Source: CANLBN01 sp034111645 (GTDB lineage: Bacteria > Pseudomonadota > Gammaproteobacteria > Pseudomonadales > Cellvibrionaceae). From it: a DNA stretch of 64,000 nt. Below, piece by piece: positions 46,328 through 54,971 of this stretch. The stretch is taken from NCBI GenBank assembly GCA_034111645.1, contig JAWUWW010000041.1, positions 1 through 64,000 of the forward strand, written 5' to 3'. Within the stretch, counting starts at the first letter, position 1, and each line of letters starts with the position of its first letter. Under the pieces are notes generated by a model, which was not told the origin of the DNA, searched no databases, and saw only the letters and a list, made by a program, of their open reading frames with translations. The position numbers were made by a program, and so were the translations under genes.

Positions 46328-46945
46328 ACGAAGGCTAATAAGGGAATAAACGCCATAAGTGCGAAACGATACTTCAGGGAACTTATTTCAGAGATATATG
46401 ATTCCGCAAAATACTTAGACGCGGTTATTTCTGCACACTTAACTGGCCATATTGAAGTTGCTGATAAGCTATTCACTCAAGTAAATAACCAAAAATTCTG
46501 GGACTGGATTGATTCAATAAGGGGTAAAAATAACCCTTATGTTCAAGTTTCCAAACAACCGCCCAGGCAACACCGAACCTAAGACAAAAGTCCGCATGCC
46601 TGATACAGCCATGAAAAAAGCCTTACATAAACGTTATGGTTATCATTGTCGTTTTTGCGGAATTCCAGTTATTTATGCTGAAATAAGAAAGTATCTACAT
46701 AAAATATATCCAAAACACATTCCTTGAGGGGCCCCAATGTGTCACAACATGCCGCCCTTCAATGTATGTGGTTCCAATATGATCGCTTTGTTCCCCACTC
46801 AGACGGCGGAGAAAATACTTTAGAAAATCTCGTCATCACCGGTGCTGGTGGTAACTTTGGAAAAATGGAATACACCATTGAAGAACCATACCTTTTAGAT
46901 CCAATAAGTTTCACGCCAATACAGTCAATATTGGATGGTTTATAG
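46328..46945 (+). pseudogene. HNH endonuclease family gene, decayed
   Basis: Three collinear fragments in two frames reconstruct one protein. Fragment 1 (about 46328-46570) covers the helical N-terminus (KRYFRELISEIYDSAKYLDAV, ending NNPYVQVSKQPP). Fragment 2 (46539-46727) holds GYHCRFCGIPVI with one CxxC pair. Fragment 3 (46724-46945) holds WFQYDRFVPHSDGGENTLENLV and GNFGKMEYTIEE. Two frameshifts separate them. The second zinc pair reads GAGG where the family has CxxC, and the HNH-type DH is DR. A non-functional remnant is most likely. The upstream boundary is approximate. Confidence 0.72.
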
Positions 46946-47361
46946 CGAGTAAAAATGCTTAACGAAACGCCCAGCCATCATTACAGCCGCAAAAAACACG
47001 CGGCTTCTACTGAACGCCACTTTTAATGTTTCTCCAAAGCTACCAGTTAGCTTCGTATAAATTTTCAACGTGCATTTACGTCTCAAATTAGCTGCGTAAC
47101 CGACGGCTCAAGTTAACCCAAAGCAGACAAAAGTATTATTTACATAGAAGTCGTAAGCGGACTTTCATGGGAAGTCCAAAGTGGCTGATCTGGTTGCGGT
47201 GGCTGGGGGGATTAAAGCGTTCTTGGGCTAGGTTTGCTAGTGAGAGAGAGGGGAAAGGCTACCAAAAGGAGATGATCAAGGCAAAAGCGCGTTCTAATGG
47301 GTACGATTGGCAAGTCACTGCCAAATTTTATTTTCATCTCTGGGGCCCAGGCTTTCTTCGC
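46946..47361. other. Non-coding spacer between the HNH remnant and the MinD-like gene
   Basis: This 416-bp stretch shows no convincing gene. A 6-bp hairpin AGCCGC/GCGGCT with a 9-nt loop is at 46985-47005. A short frame at 47167 on the plus strand runs over the end of the MinD-like gene and is not believed. Base composition changes from AT-rich to more GC-rich across it. Confidence 0.4.
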
Positions 47362-48684
47362 TTATTCGTGAGCTTTGTGGTTTCTTGCGTTTTCTAACAA
47401 TGCTAGCAATGGCACTTCGCGATTGCCAGTGGCTTCTCTTAATTTTTTTAGTAATAATTCCTGGCTGCCAAAGGTGGATTCGTCATATTGGTGCTTTAAG
47501 GTCATGGCGCCCGAGTCTTGAGCATTGTCTCTTGAACCTTTTTGGTGTGGGTCTGTTAGGCTGCTTTCTGCGGGTAAACCAGTATTTAGGTTGTTGGGCT
47601 GAATGGGGTTGGGGGAGCTATGAAGTTGGCCTGTTTCACTCTGGGTGTTAGCCAGTGTTCTTAATTCACTGATGAGTTTGTCTATTTGTTCTTGGCGTAT
47701 GCTACCGAGTTCTATGAGTTGTTTTAGTTGTGTTGAAGCGCTCTGCCAAACACTTTCGGCAAAAGTCTGGGGGCTGAGTGCCGAAGCTTTTGCGGGCTGT
47801 TGTGTTTCGGTCTTTGTTTGCGGACTTGGGGTTTGTACGGGTTTTGCTTGGGCTGCTTTGGCCATGCGCTGCTGCCAATAGCGGCTGAAGCGGAGCGGTT
47901 TTATAAGGCCGGCTTTGTAGGTTTTGTCGATGTTGTCGGCCAGTAAATTGAAGTCTTGGCAGGCGGAGATACTGGGCGAGCCTAAGGCAACGGGATATTG
48001 TCTGGTAACAGAGGCGGCTATGGCCTGGTCACGGCAGATAGCGCCAAGAAATCTTACGCGCAGGCCGATGTATTTGTCGACGGCGGCCTGAAAACGTTTG
48101 AATATGTAGCGGGCTTTGTTGACGCTGGGCGCCATGTTGACAAGCACTTGTACTGGGCGCTTGAAGTTGCTACGGCGCAACACTTTAAGGAGTGAGAAGG
48201 CGTCGGTGAGGGAGGTGGGTTCGGGAGTAATTACGACTATGGGCATTTGAGCGGCGGCTACGAAGTGCAATACAGTGGGGGAGATACCTGCGCCGGTGTC
48301 AATGATGAGGTAGTCGTAGTGAGGCTCGAGAACGTCTAGCCCGCTCATAAGCAGCGCTTGTTGTTCGGGGGCGAGTTCTATGCAATCTGCGACTCCCGAG
48401 GCGCCAGGAATGATGTGAATGCCTACGGGGCCTTTGACGAGTATTTCAGCTAGGGTTTTTTCGCCGTTAAGAAGGTGCTCTAGGGTGTGTTGTGGGGCCA
48501 TGCCCAACAGGATGTTGATGTTCGCCAAGCCGGTGTCAGCGTCGAGGATGCATACTTTAGCTCCCTGCTTGGCTAAGGTAATGGCGAGGTTTACGGCGAT
48601 GTTACTTTTGCCTACACCGCCTTTGCCGCTGGTTAGGGCGATGGTTTTCATCGCGAGGGTGGTTGTCGGCATGACGCTAGTCAT
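47362..48684 (-). CDS. MinD/ParA-family ATPase, FlhG/FleN-like with long C-terminal tail
   Basis: Start placed at 48684 (MTSVMPTTTLA), with GAGG upstream; the conserved start MKTIALTSGKGG is 11 codons further. The 440-residue protein has the deviant Walker A GKGGVGKS and LDADTGLANINILLG, then the IIDTGAGIS switch region and EPTSLTDAFSLLKVL, typical of FlhG/FleN. After about residue 270 the tail is Gln/Ser/Thr-rich and ends in a charged helical segment (LLLKKLREATG). No flagellar genes are near. Composition is richer in GC than the surroundings. A flagellar-number role is possible; a pilus or polarity role is inference from position. Confidence 0.82.
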   Translation of the reverse strand: MTSVMPTTTLAMKTIALTSGKGGVGKSNIAVNLAITLAKQGAKVCILDADTGLANINILLGMAPQHTLEHLLNGEKTLAEILVKGPVGIHIIPGASGVADCIELAPEQQALLMSGLDVLEPHYDYLIIDTGAGISPTVLHFVAAAQMPIVVITPEPTSLTDAFSLLKVLRRSNFKRPVQVLVNMAPSVNKARYIFKRFQAAVDKYIGLRVRFLGAICRDQAIAASVTRQYPVALGSPSISACQDFNLLADNIDKTYKAGLIKPLRFSRYWQQRMAKAAQAKPVQTPSPQTKTETQQPAKASALSPQTFAESVWQSASTQLKQLIELGSIRQEQIDKLISELRTLANTQSETGQLHSSPNPIQPNNLNTGLPAESSLTDPHQKGSRDNAQDSGAMTLKHQYDESTFGSQELLLKKLREATGNREVPLLALLENARNHKAHE

Positions 48685-49000
48685 TCCGGGGCCCTCGAGC
48701 AAATTTGCCTGAAATCCATTTTATATAAGGCATTGCGGGTTAACCCTGTAATTCGTGTTGGTGTATAGGGGTGATTTGCAGTTATATTTAAATTATTATT
48801 TCTGCAAGTGTACAACATTATGATCGGCCGCAGGCGTATAGGCAATGGTTGCTGTTTGGCAAGACTTCAAGGTTGATGCTAGAATTTATGTTAGATTGGA
48901 GCGCGACTAAAATATCAGCTGGTTTATGTGGTTTACTGGTGCTTGATATTTTGAGCTAGAGAATTATCATCGGCAGGCTAACAATCGGAAAATAAAAAGA
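48685..49000. promoter_or_regulatory. Divergent spacer, MinD-like gene / HDOD kinase gene
   Basis: A 316-bp non-coding region with a 9-bp inverted repeat, AAAATATCA (48909-48917) and TGATATTTT (48944-48952), spaced by 26 nt and ending about 48 bp before the kinase start. It could be an operator dyad or an RNA hairpin in the leader. Confidence 0.4.
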
Positions 49001-51121
49001 ATGCCTACAAATACCCAGGCAGCACTAGCAGGACTGGAAATTGAAAAACTCCCTTCTTTGCCTCATATATTGGTGAAGATGCTGGAGGTCTGTCATGACG
49101 AGAGCGCTGATTTTCATCAAATATCTCGCATTGTAGCCCAAGACGCTACCATTACCGGTCGCGTTTTAGCGCTGGCCAATTCTCCTCTGTACTCTTCGGC
49201 GTCTTCGGTGAATACCCTCGAGCGCGCGTTGTTGGTATTGGGTACCGACACATTAAAAACCTTGATTATTACGGTCGCCGTTCAGCAGTTCTTTTCTAAT
49301 TTTGACAAGCAGCATGGGGCCTATCTCAAGTGCTTTTGGAAGCAATCACTCAGCTGCGCACTGTTGAGCAAGTCGTTTGCGGCGTTGACTAATTTTGCGC
49401 TGCCGGAGCAGGCTTATTTAGTGGGTTTACTACACAATGTGGGCAGTCTAGTTTTGCAGAGCCAATTCCCAGAACGCTATCATACTATGCTGGCCGATGC
49501 TGGCGAGCTGAGTATTGTGGAGTCGGAGGAACGTGAGTTTGGGGTGAATCATTGCAATCTAGGCGCTGAGTTGTTGGCTTCCTGGGGGCTGGATCAATTT
49601 ACCTGCGACGCTGTGCGCTATCATCACGAATCACTGACTCAGGTACGCGATGCAAATCATTTGGTGAAGTTGGTGAATTTGTCGGCGATGCTGGCCGAGG
49701 ATGAGGCGCTGGGTGACAACAACAGTTTTCTGGCCGCCGATGCTCTGTTTGGGTTGACGGTGCCGCTGACTCGCGAAATTCTGCTGCAAATCCAAACCGA
49801 AGTTGGACGTGTCGCTGAGTCTATGGGTATTGATGTAAAGGACATGGAGCGCGAAAGCGCCAAAGACAAAGCGGCGATGCAAAAGCTGGCGGAAAAAATT
49901 AAGAATATTGGTTTGCTGCAAAATGCGAAAGACAATCTGGCACAGTCAGACTCCCGCGAAGAATTAAATCTTCATATCAGTAATACGGTAGAGCTGCTCT
50001 TTAACGTCAATGCTATTTTTCTTTTTGATATAAATGAGGCCGGCAGTGCGTTGGTTTATCAATGCGGCCACTACGGTAAGCAAATACCAGATACCGATGA
50101 TTTTAAAATTCCACTGGAGGCGCGGCGCAGCTTAATCGCAGACTCGGTGCTGGAAAAAAGGGTGGTCAGCTCGCTGGGCGGTAAAGCTAAGGTTTCAAGC
50201 CTGGCGACTGTAGTCGATCGACAAGTTATTAGCCTAAGCGGGCGCAAGGGTATTCTCTGTGTGCCTATGTTGAATCCAGGCGCAAATACCATGGGCTGCC
50301 AGGGCGTGATGGTTCTGGGAATCGATGACACCTATCAAGAAAGCAAATTGCAGTTGCTGGGCCTCTTTGCAGCTGAAGCGGCACAAGCTATCGAACAGTG
50401 TGAGAAAAATACATTTCGTGATTCTAGCGACGGTGATGCCTTTAAAGATGAAATGGAAGCTCGCCTGCGCGAAATTGCCCATGAGGCGAATAACCCGCTG
50501 AGCATTATCCGCAATTACCTGGAGTTGCTCGCCATTAAATTGGGCGACGAGCATCAAGCCATAGGCGAACTTGCCATTATTCGCGAAGAAATAGATCGCA
50601 CGGGCCAAATTATTTTGCAGTTGAAAGATTTAGGTAAGGTTGAGCTGGAAGTGAGTGGCGAGGTAGACATTAACGCCGAGTTGAGCAGTCTGGTGGAAAT
50701 CTATAAGCAACCTCTCTTCTTGAGTCACGGTATTAACTGCGAGTTAACGCTGGATCGCGCGTTGCCGGTATTGTCCTTAAACCGTAACCCGATTAAACAG
50801 GTCTTTACAAACCTGATCAAAAATGCAGTCGAGGCGATGGACGAGGGTGGACTTATCATTTTGAGCTCATCTGACAAAATTAATCACAATGGCCGCGAAT
50901 ATGTGGAAATTGTCATTACTGATAACGGCCCAGGAATTCTAGAGGCTGTGCGTGACAACCTGTTTACTCCGGTAGTTTCGAGCAAGGGCAAAGGGCACTC
51001 GGGTTTGGGGTTGAGTATTTGTAAGCGATTGATTACCGAGCTTGGCGGCTCCATCGCCTATAGGCGGGCGGAGTCTAAAACGGAATTTAAAATATTGTTG
51101 CCACGGAAAGTAAAACACTAG
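49001..51121 (+). CDS. HDOD-GAF sensor histidine kinase
   Basis: A 706-residue cytoplasmic protein with no membrane segment. An HDOD domain occupies about residues 10-215 (LPSLPHILVKMLEVC, ISRIVAQDATITGRVLALANS, LHNVGSLVLQ), with several HD-like residues degenerate as usual. A GAF-like domain lies at about 310-460. The dimerisation/phosphoacceptor region has H494 in EIAHEANNPLSIIRNYLELL, followed by HATPase with NLIKNAVEAMDEGG, ITDNGPGI and GHSGLGLSICKRLI. It is 55 bp upstream of the receiver-GGDEF-EAL gene, its probable partner. The signal is unknown. GC-richer codon use than the flanking genes. Confidence 0.88.
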   Translation: MPTNTQAALAGLEIEKLPSLPHILVKMLEVCHDESADFHQISRIVAQDATITGRVLALANSPLYSSASSVNTLERALLVLGTDTLKTLIITVAVQQFFSNFDKQHGAYLKCFWKQSLSCALLSKSFAALTNFALPEQAYLVGLLHNVGSLVLQSQFPERYHTMLADAGELSIVESEEREFGVNHCNLGAELLASWGLDQFTCDAVRYHHESLTQVRDANHLVKLVNLSAMLAEDEALGDNNSFLAADALFGLTVPLTREILLQIQTEVGRVAESMGIDVKDMERESAKDKAAMQKLAEKIKNIGLLQNAKDNLAQSDSREELNLHISNTVELLFNVNAIFLFDINEAGSALVYQCGHYGKQIPDTDDFKIPLEARRSLIADSVLEKRVVSSLGGKAKVSSLATVVDRQVISLSGRKGILCVPMLNPGANTMGCQGVMVLGIDDTYQESKLQLLGLFAAEAAQAIEQCEKNTFRDSSDGDAFKDEMEARLREIAHEANNPLSIIRNYLELLAIKLGDEHQAIGELAIIREEIDRTGQIILQLKDLGKVELEVSGEVDINAELSSLVEIYKQPLFLSHGINCELTLDRALPVLSLNRNPIKQVFTNLIKNAVEAMDEGGLIILSSSDKINHNGREYVEIVITDNGPGILEAVRDNLFTPVVSSKGKGHSGLGLSICKRLITELGGSIAYRRAESKTEFKILLPRKVKH

Positions 51122-51176
51122 TCAAAGAATAATAGTTGCCTACGGCGATACACATGTTGGGATTGGGTGCTATGGT

Positions 51177-53372
51177 ATGAATGTCGAGTTAGCCGAGATG
51201 CAGTTACGACAGCCAGTATCTCACATTAGAGTACTGGTGGTAGATGATGAGCCTCGAATGCTCACAAGCCTCGAGGCCCTGCTAGAGTATAAACACTATC
51301 AAGTAGACACTGCGCTTGGCGGCAAACTCGCCTGCCAAAAACTTGGGCAAAATCACTACGACATAGTGCTGCTCGATTTGAATATGGGTGACTTCGACGG
51401 TTACGCCGTGATGGCCTTTATTGCTGATCAGGGCATCGACACAGTCACCGTGGTAGTGAGCGGTGAAACGGCCTTTGACGCCGTGCGCAAAGCGCTGCGA
51501 ATGGGCGCTTTAGATTACGTTAAAAAACCCTATTCTCCCGAAGAATTATATGCCGCCATCGATTCAGCTCTGCACAAAAAATACCTGCGTCGCGAACGCG
51601 ATCTCTATCAGGCGCACGTTCGGAAATCGGAAACCATCAATCGCTACATTGTTGACCTCTCCCCCGATATTGTTTTCTTGTTGAATGCTGAAGGTTTATT
51701 TAACTTTTCAAATCCACAAATGGAATCGGTGCTGGGTTACAGTCCTGGTGAGCTTAAGGGTAGGCCGTTCAATGATTTACTGGACGGCCCACATTGGCAA
51801 GTTGATGCAATATTTGGTCTCTCAAACGATCAATTGCTTGCAGATGACTTTTACAGCGTGGAGTTGTGTTTGAAACACCGCTCAGACAGGGGCGACAAAA
51901 AATATTTTGAAGTGATTTTATTTGCCGTGCCCATCGATATTATGGGCGTGGTTGAACGTATGGATCAGGACGGCCCTTCACTTCAGACCCCTGCTTTAAA
52001 TTTGGTCCAAGACGGATTTGCAGGTTATTACGGCACGGCACGCGATGTCACAGAAAGAAAAAAATCTGAGAGGCTTATTCGCTTCCAGGCGTATCATGAT
52101 TTGCTCACTCATCTGCCAAATCGTTCGCTGTTTAATGACCGCTTAGATTTAGCCATTGCGCATTCTCGCCGCCATAATCAAATGCTGGCAGTGATGTATC
52201 TTGACTTAAATCGGTTCAAAAGTGTGAACGATACCTTTGGCCACAGTGCGGGTGACTTACTATTGCAATCTGTGGTAACCCGCTTACAAAAATGCCTTCG
52301 AGAAGGTGACACACTCAGTCGTTTTGGCGGTGATGAATTTGTTTTGCTGCTGCCAGAAATATGCGGGGCTTCGAATGTCGAGCTGATTGCTCAAAAAATT
52401 ATTGCCTCGCTGAAAAAACCTTTCGAGCTAGAGGGCCAAGAAGTATTCGTGGGCATCAGTATTGGCGCCGCTTTATTTCCTGAGTTTGGCAACAGTAAAG
52501 ACGTGCTGATCAAGCACGCTGACATTGCCATGTATCTGTCTAAAGGCCAGGGCAACAGTAATTATACGCTGTTTGAAAATGCAATGGGAGAGCACTTAAG
52601 CTACAACATAAAGTTGGAGACCGAGCTGCACCATGCTATAACAAACGACGAGCTAAGAGTGTTCTATCAGCCGCAGATCTGCACTGAAACCAATACAGTG
52701 ATTGGGGTGGAAGCATTAGTTCGCTGGCAGCACCCGGAACGCGGTTTGATCGGCCCGGGTGAATTTATAGCTCTGGCCGAAGAATCGAAAATGATCCTCG
52801 ACCTGGGCAAGTGGGTGATGCGCCACGCAGTCGCAGAAGTGAAGCGCTGGATGGATCAAGGTTTGCCTGCTTTGCGTTTAGCGGTGAATTTTTCTTTTTT
52901 GCAAGTTGGGCAGGCCAACCTGGTTGATCAGGTGATCAGCACTTTGGCTGAATTCGATTTTCCGCCGCACCTCTTCGAGATAGAAATCACCGAAAGCGTT
53001 ATGATGCAAGACCTAGAAGGCATGGTGAAAAAACTGCAAAGTATAGCCGTCCATGGTATTACAGTGGCTATAGACGACTTTGGTACCGGCTATTCTTCCC
53101 TGAGTTACCTGCACACGCTGCCCATTCATACTCTTAAGCTCGACCAGTCTTTTGTGAGCAATATTCAATCGGTGGACCTTGAGGTGAGTATAGTGAACGC
53201 GATTTGTGCCATGGCGCATGGCCTGCGCTTAAACATCGTGGCCGAGGGCGTGGAAAATCAGGCGCAGTATGACTATTTAAAGAACTTGGGGTGCCAGCAA
53301 GTGCAGGGTTACTTAATCTGTAAGCCTCTTCCGGGAGAGGCTTTGATACAATTCTTAGCCGCGAGAGGCTAG
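51177..53372 (+). CDS. Response regulator with PAS, GGDEF and EAL domains
   Basis: 731 residues in four domains. The receiver (18-140) has phospho-acceptor D67 in IVLLDLNMGDFDG and the conserved K in YVKKPYSPEE. A PAS domain covers about 155-285. The diguanylate cyclase domain has an intact GGDEF at 384-388, with an RxxD inhibitory site at 375-378, five residues before it. The EAL domain has E512-A-L, NFSF, EITES, DDFGTGYSS, KLDQSF and the AEGVE segment, a full phosphodiesterase set. It may make or break c-di-GMP depending on phosphorylation. It follows the HDOD kinase gene in the same direction. Confidence 0.93.
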   Translation: MNVELAEMQLRQPVSHIRVLVVDDEPRMLTSLEALLEYKHYQVDTALGGKLACQKLGQNHYDIVLLDLNMGDFDGYAVMAFIADQGIDTVTVVVSGETAFDAVRKALRMGALDYVKKPYSPEELYAAIDSALHKKYLRRERDLYQAHVRKSETINRYIVDLSPDIVFLLNAEGLFNFSNPQMESVLGYSPGELKGRPFNDLLDGPHWQVDAIFGLSNDQLLADDFYSVELCLKHRSDRGDKKYFEVILFAVPIDIMGVVERMDQDGPSLQTPALNLVQDGFAGYYGTARDVTERKKSERLIRFQAYHDLLTHLPNRSLFNDRLDLAIAHSRRHNQMLAVMYLDLNRFKSVNDTFGHSAGDLLLQSVVTRLQKCLREGDTLSRFGGDEFVLLLPEICGASNVELIAQKIIASLKKPFELEGQEVFVGISIGAALFPEFGNSKDVLIKHADIAMYLSKGQGNSNYTLFENAMGEHLSYNIKLETELHHAITNDELRVFYQPQICTETNTVIGVEALVRWQHPERGLIGPGEFIALAEESKMILDLGKWVMRHAVAEVKRWMDQGLPALRLAVNFSFLQVGQANLVDQVISTLAEFDFPPHLFEIEITESVMMQDLEGMVKKLQSIAVHGITVAIDDFGTGYSSLSYLHTLPIHTLKLDQSFVSNIQSVDLEVSIVNAICAMAHGLRLNIVAEGVENQAQYDYLKNLGCQQVQGYLICKPLPGEALIQFLAARG

Positions 53373-53873
53373 GGCTGATTAGTCGGCGTTATAAGCTGGC
53401 GGCCGCCTATGAGGCATTGCCGCACTCGGAATGGATAGGGTAAAGCATCCACGAATAGGGCGCTTGTTCCGCCTATACTCAACTTTCTTTTACGTCCGCT
53501 TTTTTCCGACGCTTACACCTTGCACAGTCTCTTATTGGCACATTGCAGCCATTTGTATAAGCGACATGTATTTACTATTTAAGAAATCGTCACTAAATCT
53601 AAATGGTTGCACATAAACCATATTGACAGGTTAAAATGAGCATCGATGGTCAGTATATGATGCTTTTTTCGCCTATTTAGCAGTGTATTTTTAGGTAAAA
53701 AGTCTTACTTTATTTTTAACTATAAAAATTAGTTACTTAGGGAAAGGTAAGAGTGAGCGATCACACTAAAATTATGATTGGTAAACTGCAGTTTTTATTG
53801 TCATAACTGAGTCTTCACTTGCATCTGTTGAAGGCTTTGATTACTGTAATTTAAATCGTCAGACTAACCTACT
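53373..53873. other. Non-coding spacer before yqgE
   Basis: No gene is recognisable in this 501-bp stretch on either strand. The first part is GC-rich like the preceding genes and the second half is AT-rich like the following ones, so the right edge of the inserted segment probably lies here, near 53.4-53.6 kb. No flanking direct repeat or integrase site was seen. Confidence 0.45.
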
Positions 53874-54431
53874 ATGCCTTATATCTCTTTTAAAAATCAC
53901 TTATTAGTCGCAATGCCCACACTTGCGGATCCAAACTTTCATAAAAGTGTGACATATCTTTGTGAACATAATGAAGACGGAGCTATGGGCATAACTATTA
54001 ACCAACCTATCGATTTCACACTCAAAGAAATGTTAGCTTATTTAGAGCTTGATATAGATCCAGATCTACCCGAAGAAACTTTATTTAACGGCGGACCTGT
54101 GCAAAAGGAAAGAGGTTTTGTTCTTCATTCTGGCACTAGACAATGGGAGAACACTTTAAATGTCGCTGAAAATATTAGCCTTACCGGCTCGAAAGATATT
54201 CTCGTTGATATCGCCAACAATAATGGACCTGAAGACGTCATCATTACACTCGGTTTTGCGGGATGGGATGCCGGCCAACTTGAAGAGGAAATAGCAGCGA
54301 ATCATTGGTTAACTGTTCCTGCTGATGAACATATTATTTTTGCAACTCATTATGAGCACCAATGGTCGGCAGCTGCAGGCAAGCTAGGAATAGATCTAAA
54401 TTTAATTTCTCATCAAATGGGACACGCCTAA
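53874..54431 (+). CDS. yqgE: YqgE/AlgH family protein
   Basis: A 185-residue UPF0301 protein beginning MPYISFKNHLLVAMPTLADPNF, with NEDGAMGITINQP, LFNGGPVQKERGFVLH and the C-terminal HIIFATHYEHQWSAAAGKLGIDL. The family is widely conserved and almost always beside ruvX; AlgH was linked to alginate regulation in Pseudomonas, but biochemical function is not settled. It is followed by ruvX after 70 bp. Confidence 0.94.
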   Translation: MPYISFKNHLLVAMPTLADPNFHKSVTYLCEHNEDGAMGITINQPIDFTLKEMLAYLELDIDPDLPEETLFNGGPVQKERGFVLHSGTRQWENTLNVAENISLTGSKDILVDIANNNGPEDVIITLGFAGWDAGQLEEEIAANHWLTVPADEHIIFATHYEHQWSAAAGKLGIDLNLISHQMGHA

Positions 54432-54501
54432 ACATGCCTTCACAAGCTATTATTATATGCGCTATGATTTTGCAGCCAATATCTTCAATTTGGCTCGATG
54501 A

Positions 54502-54957
54502 ATGATGGCGTCATCAAATAACGCACTCACCGCCTTAGCGTTTGATTTTGGCCTTCGTAGTATTGGCATTGCTTATGGGCAATCACTGACGGGCTCAGCT
54601 CAGCCACTTGCCCCAATAAAAGCAACAGATGGTATTCCTAACTGGCAACTTACAGAGCAGATTATAAAGGAGTGGCAACCCAATATCATCGTTGTTGGCT
54701 TACCCTTGAACATGGATGATTCAGAAAGCGAGCTAAGTCGACGGGCACGAAAATTTGGCAATCGCCTTCAGGGTCGCTTTGGCAATATATGTGGATTTAA
54801 GATCGAATTTATGGACGAGCGTCTTAGCAGCTTTGGAGCTAAACAAGACGCCAAAGAACGCGGACACAAGGGGGATTACAAAAAGCAGCCTATCGACTCT
54901 TACGCCGCTCAACTAATTTTAGAAGATTGGTTTCGTCATCAAACAGTGAGCAGCTAA
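54502..54957 (+). CDS. ruvX: Putative pre-16S rRNA nuclease (Holliday-junction resolvase-like)
   Basis: A 151-residue RNase H-fold protein (YqgF). Motif 1 is FDFGLRSIGIAYG, then VVGLPLNMD, the conserved MDERLSS and the final D in IDSYAAQLILEDW, which together form the acidic active site. E. coli YqgF processes the 5' end of 16S rRNA. The normal yqgE-ruvX pair is kept; in P. aeruginosa pyrR-pyrB-pyrC follow, but here pilU converges after 14 bp. Confidence 0.94.
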   Translation: MMASSNNALTALAFDFGLRSIGIAYGQSLTGSAQPLAPIKATDGIPNWQLTEQIIKEWQPNIIVVGLPLNMDDSESELSRRARKFGNRLQGRFGNICGFKIEFMDERLSSFGAKQDAKERGHKGDYKKQPIDSYAAQLILEDWFRHQTVSS

Positions 54958-54971
54958 TTTTTATGTCTAGA

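Noticed and set aside
46539..46945. Two small proteins (46539-46727 and 46724-46945)
   Set aside because: They are collinear fragments of one HNH-type protein, so they are treated as a single pseudogene.
47167..47397. 76-residue plus-strand frame before the MinD-like gene
   Set aside because: It overlaps the end of a well supported gene on the other strand, has no family resemblance and no good ribosome site.
53431..53616. 61-residue frame in the yqgE upstream spacer
   Set aside because: Composition is unlike a protein of this genome and there is no start signal; considered chance.
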